Shown here one piece after another: positions 22,631-34,456 of a DNA stretch of 64,000 nucleotides. Location of the stretch: NCBI RefSeq assembly GCF_000350225.1, contig NW_005179140.1, positions 31,514 to 95,513 of the forward strand, in the 5' to 3' direction. Below the pieces are notes generated by a model. The model had not been told where the DNA came from. It worked only from the letters and a program-made list of their open reading frames with translations, and made no database searches. Source of the stretch: Chondrus crispus. Lineage: Eukaryota > Rhodophyta > Florideophyceae > Gigartinales > Gigartinaceae. Made by a program: the position numbers and the translations under genes. Within the stretch, counting starts at the first letter, position 1, and each line of letters starts with the position of its first letter.

Positions 22631-24915
22631 TTAGTTTTCCTGTCGCTGCGGATTTCTTCTCCAGTCCGACGACGGCCCTGCGGCCGGCCTTCCTGATGTC
22701 CGGTTCGAACCTTCGGCAGAGGCACTCGGTGTGCTCGCCGCCTGCGATTCGAACCATTGTTTTACCTTCAGGTAACTTGTCGACGGAATTCCCAACCTCT
22801 CCATCGGGGAGAGCATCTCGTAGTTCTTCAGAAATCGGTGCATCTCTCGGAACGAGAGCAAACACGTAAGCGCTCCGTGCCCCTTCTCGTAGCAATGGTA
22901 GCATACGAGGCCATGCTTCTTCTGAGGGGACGGCGACCTTGGCGGTCCTCGGGCCGTCGGCCGGCCCGTCCAACCCGGTCTCCTGAAGGCCGTACCCTTG
23001 TCTTTCATCGGAATTCTTGGCGCTGGCGTGTGTCCGCGCCCTCGAAACGCCAACACGGGTTCCGTGGCCTCTGTATACGAGCCCGTCGTATACGTGGGCG
23101 TCCGTAGCGTGGAAATCCCACTAGCTCCGTGATCCTCGTCCCCATACCCCTCGGAGGGGTCATAAAAATCGCCCTCGGCAACCAGCGCTCCTGCGTATCC
23201 ATTTTCTTTCTGATCAACAGTAGTAGGTCCTCTGGACGCAGAAAGTGAATCGGCCAAATGGACTGCGCCGCGGGTTTTTCGCGTGGGGTGCGAAGGCTTC
23301 TGCTTCCCCCCCGTCCTTAGCGTCGCTGGCGCTTGGATGGTGATTCTCCTAGTCTTCCTCTCCTTGGCGCGGCTCGCCGAGCCATGCTCCTTCGCGTAAT
23401 TAACTAGTCTCAAAAACGAAACGTCCCGATTGTCTTGTCGGTATTGCGATACCATCGGCTCGATACTCGAATCGAGTCCTTCATTAAACATCGTCATTTG
23501 TTCTTCCATCGAATATACGTTTCCACATCGATTGCTCGCGTCCGTCAGACGGATATAAAATTCCATCTCGTCTTCAGACGGTAGCTGCTGTACTTCCCGT
23601 AGAGCGAGTACGGCTTGGCAGATTGCCTCATCGGTGGCGAAGATCGGCAATAGCCACTGTACGGCCTCCGGTCAGACGGATATTTTCCCATGGTGGGACC
23701 CCGCCGTTTGTGACATCGAAGTGTACTGTCTCAAGGCGATTCCGCTGAGGAACTCCGGTAGCAAGCGGATTGCTTGGCCTTCGTTTATCTCCTGGGTGTC
23801 GAATTCTTGGACTATCTTAGCTAAAAAATCTAGAACCAATACGCCATCGTCTCCTGTGAACGTATTGTCTTTCTTCACCTTAGGTGGTATGTCTCTTCTG
23901 ATCTTCCGCACGGCGGTCCGCCGCTTGCCCGACAAACATGTCTGCGGGTTCCGCAGGCGGTACGTCCTGTACGAAAGCAACTTTTTGAAGAGGTGGTTGG
24001 TCGGATTTAATTCCTCCAACTCCTCCCATCGCGGTCCGCGCCGCGTCGCGATGTCTTCTGGCTCCGCTTCTTGATCTCTCGGCGAGGCGGACGAAGTGAC
24101 TCCGCCTCGTTTAGAGCGCTTCCTATTTGACGAAATTCCATTTCCGTCTGTCGATCTTCGGTCGGAATTTCTTGAATGGTTCGACGAGCCGTCGTCACCA
24201 TTTTCTTCTGAAACATTCGACTCCGAATTTGAGTCACAATTTTCGCGGTCGTCACTACAGTGACTTTTTTTCTTCTTTCGGCCTTTGGCCGACTTGGGGT
24301 TCTTCCACTTGGAATCCCGGGTCCGGACTGACTTGTCCTTCTTCGTTGGACCGTCGATTTCTTCTCCGTCGGAGAGCGATTCCGCGTCCAAACTTGGTTT
24401 GGCCCGGCCCGCAGCTTGCTCAAGGTCCTTGAGTCGCCGCGAAGCGCGGTAGAACCGGTCGTCGATGCTGTCCCTTGTCTTGGCCAGCGTTTCCAGGGCC
24501 TGATTGCGTCTCGCCGCGCTTCTTTCGCGGCGAGCTTTAGCGAATCCAGCACTTCCGGATCTCGGCCCAGGGACGCATCGGTACCTAAATTCTCAACGAG
24601 AAACACACGGGCTGTCAGCTCTTCAAGCGCAGCGTGGAACTCGGATTTTAGCAACTCCTGTTGCTTCTGAAAAATGCCCAGAAGTTCGTCGAGCTTGTTC
24701 TTCGTCTCCTGACGAATCTCCTCGCTCAATTTTTCGAACTTCTCTTCCAGGCCGTTTTTCTCAACGGCCGTCCCCGAAGGGGACGCTTCTGCAACTGGAT
24801 CAGTAGCCGAATTTCCTTGGCTTCGTGTACGAGGTCCTCGCCGAATCCTCGACTCTTGAGCTGATCCAGCCCTTCTGACCCCAGGACTGACGTCCTTCGG
24901 TTGGTTTGATGCCAT
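22631..24915 (-). CDS. gag: Gypsy-2 gag region
   Basis: It begins MASNQPKDVSPGVRRAG at 24915, with an Arg-rich start and a likely coiled coil (EKFEKLSEEIRQETKNKLDE). A long acidic, Ser/Asn-rich stretch and a capsid-like part follow (YRLRNPQTCLSG, DFLAKIVQEFDTQEINEGQA). The last third (23650-22631) contains MTMFNEGLDSSIEPMVSQYR and the zinc knuckle CYHCYEKGHGALTC (C-x2-C-x4-H-x4-C), then a stretch resembling the post-knuckle part of Gypsy-1 Gag. The region is in about three frame pieces. Treated as a fossil. Confidence 0.78.
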
Positions 24916-24978
24916 GGTCCGCTCTTAATAAACGAGACCTATCGAACTAATTTACCTATTTCCGACTTCTGTGTTCAG

Positions 24979-25031
24979 TTCCAGATTCTAGGTCAGGCTT
25001 CGTAGTTTCCAGATTCTAGGTCGGGAGACCA
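24979..25031 (-). promoter_or_regulatory. Gypsy-2 primer-binding site and flanking direct repeat
   Basis: The minus-strand sequence right after the 5' LTR reads TAAG, then TGGTCTCCCGACC (complement of 25019-25031), the same 13-mer as in Gypsy-1. A 16-nt direct repeat, TTCCAGATTCTAGGTC, at 24979-24994 and 25007-25022 overlaps it. Confidence 0.7.
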
Positions 25032-25035
25032 CTTA

Positions 25036-26081
25036 TGTAGTGCAATGTGTCTGTCAGGCCGGAACCAGGGTCCAACAGTCCAGCGACAACACAACCAACC
25101 AACAATAACCAACAAGAGTTGCCGACGGCACAGCTCTACGGAGTGTCCGATTCTCCCTCTCTCTTTAAGTGGGTTTGCGGCCCACAGTAGCTCAAGTCCC
25201 TGACAGGGGCGGGCAAAAGGAAGAGGCCCGCCCCGGGACGAATAGTGGTAGAGTCTTGTACAAGCAGCTGCTCGGCGAGTTCGGGGCGGTAGTTAGGAAG
25301 CCGGGCCCGATGGGTCGTAAATCCAATGCTCGCGGAGCGCCTGTTACACCTTATACCCTTGATAAGGTCTTCGACGGGGGCGTCGCAACGCAGCCCGACG
25401 GGAATTAGCAAACACGTAGCAGCGCTACACCTCCGTACTGCCCGATGGCAAAGTACCGACACCGGAACGGTCGCAACCTGTATCTGATGGAACCAACACT
25501 GTCCTGTATACACAACAGGACCTTCGAGGGAAGCGTCGTTGCAACAGCCTCCGTCGGTGGTCATAAACAAGTAGCAGCGCTACACCCACGTGTCGCCCGA
25601 TGGCCAAGACACCTACACCGGTCCGGTCGCAACCAAAGCCGATGGCACCAACACAAGATAAGGGAATAGAAATAGAGATAGAAATAGAAAAGGATAGGTG
25701 AAATAAAGGAAAAGGAAAGGGAACCCCCGAGCGCAAATGATAACGTGATCTGTGGTAAAAGGGAGCGTCTTGGGAAAGACGGACTTCGACCAAGGCGATA
25801 TTCAACTCTGGCAACTCGGGTTACCTTTACTCACTTGGTCGTCAGAGGGCTAAGGTATATATCGCCCCGCCGGAGCCACTACAGTGGCTCGCGGCGCTAG
25901 ATCCTAGATCTAATCTAGTGTCAGCAAAATTAATGCCAACTAATTAACTAAATAAAATAAAATAATTAAAAATTAAAACTGTGCAATTATTCACACGTGT
26001 GTCCCCCAACCCGGACTACTTTTCATATCCAAATATTTTCCTTTCTTTTCACCCCCCTTTTCAGGTGCGTATTTCTCTACA
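25036..26081 (-). repeat. 5' LTR of Gypsy-2
   Basis: It is the copy of 11685-12731, about 98% identical by eye. Its plus-strand right end reads TCTCTACA instead of TGCACTACA. The CAACT duplication follows at 26082-26086. Confidence 0.92.
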
Positions 26082-26086
26082 CAACT

Positions 26087-26795
26087 TCCATGTATACATG
26101 GATGTATACATCGCACCACACGCACCACGCCGTTTGAGCTCGTGCGCAGCAGGCCACCGCCGGAGTTCTCTCTCCGACGGGTGGACGGCGAAGCGCCCCC
26201 TTCCGATAGGGGGAACCAACGTGCCAAGTTCTTCAAGACCTTGGACTCGACTATCCAGAAGGCCTACGGGAGCCTGCGTCGGACGCAGGCTCGCGACAGG
26301 CGCGACTTCGATAAGCGCATACGACGTATTAATTCCCAGCTCCGTCCCGGAGAATTCGTATATCTCAACCCCACCGATGGGGCTAAGACATCGAACAAGC
26401 TCGCCTCGCCCGCTGTCGGGCCCTACCGCGTGCTCGCCAATGATCGCCGTACCATCACAATCGATCGTGATGGTGTCACCGAGCGCGTCTCTGCAGATCG
26501 CTGCGTGTATGCGCCACCGCCGACGGGTGCACCGCGGACGAGCACGACAACCCCGGATGACCTTGCCGACAAGGTCACCGAGGGTACTCAGTATGCCGTC
26601 GAACGACTACTCCGGCATCGAACCATGGAGGACGGAACTACGGAGTTCCTCATCAAGTCGGCGGACTACGACGAGCCCACTTGGACTGCACGAACACATG
26701 TTCCCGAGGAGCTAGTGTCGCGATACGCGAAACGACTGAGAACGCGTACAGGCAGGGAACTCACCTCCGAAGTAAACGCGGTCGTTCACTCTTGA
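26087..26795 (+). CDS. pol: Gypsy-1 integrase C-terminus and chromodomain
   Basis: Downstream of the Gypsy-2 insertion the Gypsy-1 coding sequence resumes. It includes a basic helical segment (KAYGSLRRTQARDRRDFDKR), a GPY/F-like module (LASPAVGPYRVLANDRRTIT) and a C-terminal chromodomain-like segment (TQYAVERLLRHRTMEDGTTE followed by FLIKSADYDEPTWTAR). Compared with Gypsy-2 this chromodomain is divergent. It ends at 26795, where the long 3' tail starts. Confidence 0.82.
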
Positions 26796-29255
26796 GGAGG
26801 GGGCCCCCAACCGCTTCGTCACCGCGTAATTAACACGCCGCGGTTAGGAACAGATGACGCGTACGAACGGACAAATGTACCCAACCGGGGTTGCAAACGA
26901 AGGCGCGTGACGTCAAAACGTATTGGCCTTCAAGCTCATCGGATACGACAGACGTCGTCGAGAAGACGCGAGAAACGGAGACAGTACGGACTGTACAACA
27001 AAAAGGCAGCCCTGTATCAACCGGAGGATACGACCTCCCAAGAAACGCGAACGCGTCACGGGAACACCCGCCGATAGGGTGCTCGAATCGGAAAACAAGA
27101 ACGACGCCCGACGTCAAGTCGTATTGACGGACAGAGGCAATGTGAGAGGTCGCAAAGGCGCTGGCACGCATCTGCAGTCAAGCGAACGAATGGCATACTG
27201 CGTCGTCGACGAAGAGCGAAGACAGCACGTACTGTCTTACGAAAGCTAGCTCCAGATCGACGAGGCGAGCGGGAAGGACACGGTGTCCCAAAACACCAAT
27301 CGAATAGTTTCGGGCAGTCCGTACTGCTCGGAGAGGGACGGCCCTCGTAGTAATCATTGAGATGAAGGGTGGAGACACTGCGCCGGTTCCGGTGCACGCG
27401 CAAAAAGAACGCCCGAAGTACCCATCAGATCCGAGCTCCCCCGTCGCCCTAGGAGCGCAGCAGCGATCGACACGAGCGCTCGAGCCGCCGATGGACAGCG
27501 CCCGTGAGAATTAGCTCATCTTATGGGATGCGAAACGCCCCACGAATGTCGCCTGGAACGTGTGGCGGTATAGTGAAAAGGCGCTGGCTGGGCGCAGGGG
27601 CGAACGGATCGCACAAAGCAATGCGCGAGGTGTGGGGGGTACCCGTCAGGGTAGCGCAACCATGCGGAAATTATGGACAGAATGAGGATGAGGGGGTGGT
27701 GCGACCCAGTCGTGAGGATATTATGGAGATCGAAAGCTGCACCTCTACCGCCGGCCCCTCTCTACAGTCAGCGCGCCGTCTACTGAAAGCAAACTGTACC
27801 CCCGGTACTGCTAAGCTCTACGGAAAAACCGCCACCGCCAGCCCCGAAGGGTCGAAAATTATAAGAAATTGACGAGGGGTGGCAATTACACCGGAACGCA
27901 AACCTGCACGAGGAGACCGGCGTCGCACGCGTTTACGTACTAGGCGACAGGACAACAAAGCGAGTGTTGTGTCCTGTACACAATGGCATCCCCGCCAAGG
28001 GGTGAAGGGAAATTAAGCCGCAAGGACCTCCACGGTCCTTCTTGCCCGGCTACGACGAAGGGGCATACGGTCCCTCTGACAACACCCGATGTCGCGTCGG
28101 CAGCGACGCGCCCCCGGCGTTCGCAAGCCACGACCGGGTCGCCGCAGTCGCCGAAGCAGTTCACCGACCAGCCCCCGCGGCTCGAGTTCGAATGGCTGCC
28201 CCGGAGACCAAAGCACACGCAACGCTGTCACGGCCTTGCTGTGGATGGCGAGGAGTGACGCAACTGGTATGACACGAAAAGCGGTACCAAGCACCGCCGC
28301 TGAGACGCGCGATCGCAAGTACGTCCGCATAGCGCCAGCCCCCCCTGCGGGACAAGAAGCGGGGAAAGAGGGGATTTCTTTTGCGTAGCAGGCGAACTAT
28401 CGCTACGACGTACGAATGCGTGCGCAACAGTAGGAAAACCCCAAGCTCATGGGAGAGATCCCGGCTCTCTCCCCCGATCGGCAGAGCGAGCAGGGGCACC
28501 ACCCCACGGACCCCTAGTCGGCATACAGGCGCCACATCAAGCGCGCATCGACCGGCGCCCCTGAGCTCCATTCAATGACCTTCGAGGGATCGCACGCAAC
28601 GCTCGATTCCCTCACGCGCTACCAGAAAGAGAGTAGTCGCCCTCGGTAAACGACAGGCAAGGGGAACACGGTCCACGAACATCCTGCGCGTAGGAGGGCG
28701 GGCGAGGCGGATGCTACTGGAAAGATAGTACTATGCACACATCCTCCGACATATACACGGACGTTGGAAGCGATCGAAGATTGAGGCACACAGTGCTCTC
28801 CCGCGGTTGACTAGAGAGCGAAGGAGCTCGCTCTGCATGCACCCCTCACAACGAGGCAGGCTCCGTTGAGAAGGTGAACGCCCTGACACGGCGCTCTCCC
28901 CAGCCAACGATGGACGCAGAGGATAGGGCTTCGCGGTACGCGAGGCACCACGACGGGGTCATACGGACGCCGCTGACAGCGCGCCGCTCGGTGCGCTCGC
29001 TCGGTCGACCACGTGTGAGGGCCAGTTCACCCCCACCGCGCTTCCGCGGCGGAGGACGGGCAGGAGGATCTCCCTCTGCATGCGACCCTCACGTAAGAGG
29101 GGTCACGGGACGAGTGCTGTGAAGAAGACCGCGCGGTATCCTCACCCTACGACGCCGACAAATACCAGTGCGCCGAAGAGCAGACAAGACGGATGCTGAC
29201 GAGAAGGTCGCGCGGGGCGCGCGCGCCATGATGACGTCACCTACACGTACGCTCG
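26796..29255 (+). other. Gypsy-1 3' tail, first part (non-coding)
   Basis: No convincing open frame is present on either strand in these 2.4 kb between the chromodomain and the Gypsy-3 insertion. The sequence is GC-rich with many CGT/ACG steps. With the second part (34920-36084) the tail was about 3.6 kb before Gypsy-3 entered. The final pentamer GCTCG (29251-29255) is the Gypsy-3 target duplication. Confidence 0.7.
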
Positions 29256-29718
29256 TGCTGCGTCTGGAGCCGCCCCCAACTGATAGAAGTACGATATCGT
29301 AATTCGCAACATCACGCACCTGGCTGGGTAGCAGCCAGGAGACGTAGACGCCTGTGATTGGCAATGAACACAAGTGGCGCATGGGTGCCGTTCTCATAGA
29401 TGAACCACACATGTCAGCGTCCGCCCGGGATGGGCGGCACTGCCGACTGTCATTCGGTGGAGATCACTGTAGTCACCGAGCGCTGAATGGCTGGGAGAGC
29501 TCCTGCGCCGGACGCGGCGCATATGTGCTCGGGGATAGGCTCACAGGGGACAGGTGTCCCCTACTGCAGCTGAGACTGAGGGGGCCGGGAGAGTGGCACC
29601 GTTACCTAAATAAACGACTCTGCCAGCGCTTCTCCAGGATGGGGAAGGCAGAGGGGGATAGACTGTCCCTGTACGACTTGCCGCGGCGGAACCGAGAAGA
29701 AAGCACGAGTACGCAACA
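29256..29718 (+). repeat. 5' LTR of Gypsy-3
   Basis: It starts TGCTGCGTCTGG and ends GAGTACGCAACA (TG...CA). AATAAA occurs near 29608 as a possible poly(A) signal. Confidence 0.93.
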
Positions 29719-29747
29719 AAGCGCTTTGCCCTTTCGAAAGTGCAACT

Positions 29748-30689
29748 TTGTGCATTTTTCTTGGCCACGCTCGCGACAATTTCCGTGTGTACATGGTCAG
29801 TATGTCTTCCTATGGCGTCGTTTCAACAGTTACTGCTCCTGTCTTGAAACAAGTTACTCAGTCCCATCTGATCGAGTTCGAGACTGAGTATGAAGCCTAC
29901 AAGGAGAAAGTAGCTGACGTAAATCGAAATCGTGACGCATCTCGCCACATCTCTCCTGCCTCCGTGCGGCAATGTATGGAACCAACCTTATTGCACAGCC
30001 TCTGCATTTTGCGACAGATCGAAGGTGCGGAGGAGCTTCGCGATGCAACTGATGCCTCTGTAAAGAAATGGTTTGAGGAAAGACTTGCTACCGAGCCGGA
30101 GGATTTGACAGAACGGGTCAGGTCTGCACTTGACGCGATTAAGTATACAGTTGATAACAAGGATCCGAGTGGGGCCGCGCTCACATTTGTTGTAGAAGTG
30201 GTCAAATCTCTCGATAAGAACAACGCCTCAGAAGTTCTGAAGGATAAAGAAACGTGTAAATCTTTAATCAATAAGCTTGTTCGTAAGCTCGAACCAGCCG
30301 AACTCCGAGAGAGGATCTTCGATGCGAGAGACTGCTGGAAATCCACTCAGCGCTCTAGTATTTCCTTTTTCCAGGCTAGGGTAAGTGCTATAGCGGTTGA
30401 GGTATCTCAAGGTGAGATCGCCCGCGCACGGATCCAGCGCAGAAGTGGTAAGCGAAACAGAGATGACCACATTGGCAAAGGAAAGAACCCGAAAGCTAAA
30501 TTTCAACCCCGAAAAGAGAAAAGAGACAAAAATCGACTGCAGTACGCAGACAGGTCCACTGCCACAAAAGGCTCCGCCTGGGATAAACCGTGTTTGAATC
30601 CGGACTGCTCTGAGCTTCATCCGCTTTCTAAGTGTCAAAACACTCCGGATGAAACAAAGAAGGATCTTTTCGCCAACTACCGAGCCTAG
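29748..30689 (+). CDS. gag: Gypsy-3 gag-like protein
   Basis: A 313-codon open frame whose first ATG-led start is at about 29790 (MVSMSSYGVVSTVTAPVLKQ). It is mostly alpha-helical by composition, followed by a very basic stretch (RARIQRRSGKRNRDDHIGKG) and a Cys/His cluster CLNPDCSELHPLSKC, a possible unusual zinc knuckle. This matches the position and layout of a gypsy Gag. No similarity to the Gypsy-1 or Gypsy-2 Gag is evident. Confidence 0.7.
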   Translation: MCIFLGHARDNFRVYMVSMSSYGVVSTVTAPVLKQVTQSHLIEFETEYEAYKEKVADVNRNRDASRHISPASVRQCMEPTLLHSLCILRQIEGAEELRDATDASVKKWFEERLATEPEDLTERVRSALDAIKYTVDNKDPSGAALTFVVEVVKSLDKNNASEVLKDKETCKSLINKLVRKLEPAELRERIFDARDCWKSTQRSSISFFQARVSAIAVEVSQGEIARARIQRRSGKRNRDDHIGKGKNPKAKFQPRKEKRDKNRLQYADRSTATKGSAWDKPCLNPDCSELHPLSKCQNTPDETKKDLFANYRA

Positions 30690-30857
30690 AAGCGTCGGAA
30701 GGGACATGAAACCCCCAAATTGAGCGTCGTGCGTGAACGCCCTGCAGAATCGGACCTGGATGAGTCGAAGGGGCGGTATCGTGTGGTACTGGAGGACGAG
30801 TTGGACGCTATAGCTCTTGGGGATTATGGGGCTGACGCAAGTGCACTGCCTCTCTGA

Positions 30858-33803
30858 ATGCTGCATCGTTTGAAGAAGACAGTGAAAGAACTGGTGGTCA
30901 CTACCGTAAAACCCCCTTGTGAATTATCTGCAGCTATCAATAGTACTGCAGCTCATCCTATCCATTTCACAGCTTCGCACAAAGTGACTCTGTCAGCCAC
31001 AATCATGTTGCCAGACTCCAACCTCCCTGTCCGCATCCATGGCGTCCCTTTCTTGGTGGTTGATCAAGATATGGACGAAATCTTGCTGGGCAGGCCGTTC
31101 CTCAGAAAAACCGGTTTCGATTTGAAGAGTCACCTGAGAGAGGTGGCCTCACAATTACACGAAAAGGACTACGGAGATCTCAACCCAGACGAAATTAAAG
31201 TGTCGTCGGCAACGTATCAAGGGCTGCGATACGACAGTGTTGCTGATGATCCAATTTCGCTCCCCGACTCCGCTGGGGCCACCATTGGTGTTGACTCCAG
31301 GGAAGAGATTGAGTCGGCTTTTATGTCTATCAAGCGGCAAGCCAGCAAGAATGGAATGTCTGCTAAGGGTGTCGCTAAATTGGGGCGCTTGATGGACAAG
31401 TTCAGAGAGGTCTTTCGGATCAAGCTGGGCCGTGATCCCCCAGCGTCAGTTCGGCCTCTGCAGATCGCTCTGAAGGCTAAAGCTCGCGTGCGTAGGGCCT
31501 CCCAACGCCGGTACGCTCCATCACAGCACGCCTTCATTTGTAGCACCATCAAAAAGCTGGAGGAAATAGGAGCAGTCTACAAAAATCCCACCTCTCAATG
31601 GGCAAGTCCTGCACTTGCAGTGGCGAAGCCGGGTAAAGAGGGTTTCCGTTTTACTGTAGACCTCCGTGGCCCAAACGCAGAGACGGAACCCATCGTCTCG
31701 GCTATGCCACACCTCGAATCCCTCTTACAGTCAGTGCAGGGAAGCATATGCTTCGCAAAAATTGACATGGCCCACGCCTACTGGCAGCTCCCTCTCCACC
31801 CTTCATCTCAAGAAATGATGTCAATTCAAACTCCCCTCGGTGTATACTCCCCTACAAGGCTCCTGCAAGGCGGAACTGACGCTGGTAATCATTACCAAGC
31901 AGTTACCCAGGGCCTTTTCCAAGACGAGCTCCGTCGCGAACTACTTCAATGGCTCGATGATTTCCTTCTACATTGCCTTAACGAGGCGCATCTTCTTCGC
32001 TCCCTTCATATTTTCCTGCGCACGTGCAAACGCTACCGTCTCAAGATACACGCGGAGAAATCTGAGCTCTTCGCTAGGCATGCCCGTTTTTGTGGGCGGG
32101 ACATCTCATCTGAGGGCGTTACCTTCGCCCCCAAAAACCTAGACATTATCCTTCAAATGAACAAACCCACGTACGCGGGTGAACTGCAGCAGCTCTTGTG
32201 TGCCTCTAACTGGATGAGATCTTCCATACCGGCATACTCTTCTGTTGTTGCTCCATTGCACGCCATTCTCGAAAACATTTACAAGGTGAAAGGTTCACGT
32301 ACCAAGCGCGCCATATCGAAAGTATCCTTGAGTGGCTATTGGGGGACTGAGCAAGACAAATCTTTCGACTCTATAAAAAGGCGAATAGCCCGCTCAACGA
32401 GAATCGCTCACCCCAAGGCAGATCATGCACTATGCCTCTTCACTGACGCTTCCGAGACTCACTGGTCAGGAATCCTGACACAAGTGCCGGACGAGCAGCT
32501 AAAAAAGCCGCTTGAGGAGCAGGAGCATGAACCGCCCTCTTTCCTCTCCGGAAGTTTTACTGGGGCTTCCTATGGATGGAGTGTTCCAGAGAAGGAAGGT
32601 TTTGCGGTGGTCGAATCCATGTGCAAGCTAGACTACTTGGTGATGGGAAGAAGAGTAGCGATATTCACGGACCACGCTAACTTGGTCTACCTATTTGACC
32701 CACATGGGCAGAACCCAGGCATACCACGGCATACAGCGAGCAAGCTCATGCGATGGGCTTTAAAATTGAGCGCATTTAGGTACGTCATTGAGCACCTCGC
32801 AGGAGAAAGGAACGTGTGGGCCGACATGCTTTCACGATGGGCTGTTCAACCCAACAGAAAACTACCAGCTGTTAAGTTGAGGTCATTATTGGTTGCTCCC
32901 ATTACTCCATCACTGGACTCTAAATTGGATTGGCCGAAAGCGGACGACATTATCAAGTCCCAGGCGAAGCACGACGAGCAACCGCCTTCCCGCTTTGAGA
33001 AGGTCAACGAAATCTGGCAGGACAAGAGAGGAGTGGTCTGGGTTCCTACTCAGGACAGACTCCTGAGGCTACGGATCATGGTGGCTGGTCACACAGGATA
33101 CGGTGGGCACAGAGGGTACCGTACTACCCAGGTAACTGTGACAGCGTACTTCTGGTGGAAAGAAGTCATGGCAGACGTAGAACACTTCGTGAAATCTTGT
33201 CTGCACTGTCTCGCGACTGAGACTGGGGAATCAGTTCCTCGCCCTATGGGCCACGCCGTACACGGTGATAGGCCAAATGCTCTATTACATTTTGACTACT
33301 GCTACATGATGAAGGGAGTAAGAGACCTCAGATATGTGCTGGTTCTCAAAGACGACTTCAGTGGTTACGTTTGGCTGCGTCCTACACGAGAAGCCGACGC
33401 CAATACAACTGCACAGGCTTTTCTAGATTGGTTTGCTTCTTTTGGAGTTGTTCACCACTGGGTTTCGGACAGAGGAACACACTTTAAGAATGAGGTCGTG
33501 CGAACTTTGCGCGAGCAGACAGGAGGATCTCACCACTTCACATTAGCATATTGCCCTTGGGGCAATGGCACGGTCGAGGTGGTATGCCGCGAACTGTTAC
33601 GTGCCACGCGAGCGCTGCTCTCAGAATTCCAATTCCCGCATAGATCCTGGCCTGATGTCATACCTGTAATACAATCGGTACTTAATTCATCCTCGCTGCA
33701 ACGCTTAGGTCGTCGCTGCGCCCTCAACGTATTCACTGGGCTTCCCCAGGACATACCATTGCGCTCTGTCACGACTAGGATTGGAGGTTCTGTTCGTGTC
33801 TGA
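30858..33803 (+). CDS. pol: Gypsy-3 pol: protease part, RT, RNase H, integrase
   Basis: The 981-codon frame holds the protease C-terminal motif ILLGRPFLRKTGF (31080). RT follows with FRFTVDLRGPNAETEP, FAKIDMAHAYWQLPLHPSSQ, the WLDDFLLH active-site motif (31953) and the conserved run ELQQLLCASNWMRSSIPAYS. RNase H has LFTDASETHWSGILT and FTDHANLVYLFDP. The integrase zinc region is GHTGYGGHRGYRTTQ to CLHCLA, and the core includes HFDYCYMMKG, VSDRGTHFKNE and the region around EVVCRELL. LQQ-LCA-NWMR and the WLDD motif recall oomycete gypsy elements. Treated as a fossil. Confidence 0.85.
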   Translation: MLHRLKKTVKELVVTTVKPPCELSAAINSTAAHPIHFTASHKVTLSATIMLPDSNLPVRIHGVPFLVVDQDMDEILLGRPFLRKTGFDLKSHLREVASQLHEKDYGDLNPDEIKVSSATYQGLRYDSVADDPISLPDSAGATIGVDSREEIESAFMSIKRQASKNGMSAKGVAKLGRLMDKFREVFRIKLGRDPPASVRPLQIALKAKARVRRASQRRYAPSQHAFICSTIKKLEEIGAVYKNPTSQWASPALAVAKPGKEGFRFTVDLRGPNAETEPIVSAMPHLESLLQSVQGSICFAKIDMAHAYWQLPLHPSSQEMMSIQTPLGVYSPTRLLQGGTDAGNHYQAVTQGLFQDELRRELLQWLDDFLLHCLNEAHLLRSLHIFLRTCKRYRLKIHAEKSELFARHARFCGRDISSEGVTFAPKNLDIILQMNKPTYAGELQQLLCASNWMRSSIPAYSSVVAPLHAILENIYKVKGSRTKRAISKVSLSGYWGTEQDKSFDSIKRRIARSTRIAHPKADHALCLFTDASETHWSGILTQVPDEQLKKPLEEQEHEPPSFLSGSFTGASYGWSVPEKEGFAVVESMCKLDYLVMGRRVAIFTDHANLVYLFDPHGQNPGIPRHTASKLMRWALKLSAFRYVIEHLAGERNVWADMLSRWAVQPNRKLPAVKLRSLLVAPITPSLDSKLDWPKADDIIKSQAKHDEQPPSRFEKVNEIWQDKRGVVWVPTQDRLLRLRIMVAGHTGYGGHRGYRTTQVTVTAYFWWKEVMADVEHFVKSCLHCLATETGESVPRPMGHAVHGDRPNALLHFDYCYMMKGVRDLRYVLVLKDDFSGYVWLRPTREADANTTAQAFLDWFASFGVVHHWVSDRGTHFKNEVVRTLREQTGGSHHFTLAYCPWGNGTVEVVCRELLRATRALLSEFQFPHRSWPDVIPVIQSVLNSSSLQRLGRRCALNVFTGLPQDIPLRSVTTRIGGSVRV

Positions 33804-34412
33804 TCGATTGATGAAGTCCACTCTGAACGGCTTGTCCGAATTGAAAAAACACAGAGCGCCCTCGCTGAAATGCACCGCGACGTCAAATCTCGAACAACCG
33901 CCACACGTGAGAAGGAGATCCAGAGACACAATACGCGGACCAACGTACGTCCGATCAACTTCATCGCAGGAGATTTTGTGCTGCGAGGCAGCTTTCAAAA
34001 GATCAGAGGAACCAAGCCGGCAGTCAAGTGGACAGGCCCATACAGAGTTGTTTCTTGCCTCTCTGAGTACATTTTTCTGGTCGAGGATCTTTTGTCTGGG
34101 AAAAGAACTGAAGTGCACGGCTGCAGGCTCAAATATTTCAGGAATAAGGAATTCGAAGTAACGGAGGAAGTCAGAAATCAATTGGCTTACTAACAGAACG
34201 AGCTCCTTGTTGTGAGCGACTTTCACGACATTCGCCAAGTCGGGGAAAAAGTGGAATTGCTCACCCAGTGGAGAGGTTTCGACAGTAGCGAAAGCTCCTG
34301 GGTTTCTCTGACATCGCTAAAAGAGGACGTGCCGATACTTGTGGATGAGTATATCCAGGACGTACGCAAGAATGGCACGCCTCGTCAACAGAAGTTGGTG
34401 GCGTCCCTGTGA
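33804..34412 (+). CDS. Gypsy-3 integrase end with chromodomain-like segment
   Basis: Open pieces continue past the main pol frame. One contains FVLRGSFQKIRGTKPAVKWT, then GPYRVVSCLSEYIFLVEDLL, a GPY/F-type module that follows the integrase core in many gypsy elements. The last piece (to 34412) contains VELLTQWRGFDSSESSWVSL, a chromodomain-like core. The pieces lie in different frames. Confidence 0.65.
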
Positions 34413-34456
34413 CGATGCCACCGCTTGGCCTTCCGGCCCGACGATGCATGGGGGAC

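Larger units (their letters stand above)
11685..26081 (-). mobile_element. Gypsy-2, minus-strand Ty3/gypsy chromovirus, 14.4 kb
   Basis: LTRs of about 1047 bp lie at 11685-12731 and 25036-26081, about 2% different by eye. The exact target duplication CAACT is at 11680-11684 and 26082-26086. On the minus strand: 5' LTR (26081-25036), primer-binding site, gag (24915-22631), protease, RT, RNase H, integrase and chromodomain (22385-18251), about 5.5 kb of extra sequence with an antisense open region, a polypurine tract (complement of 12732-12742) and the 3' LTR. The coding part has several breaks (roughly four or five). It is inserted into the Gypsy-1 integrase region in opposite orientation. Confidence 0.92.
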
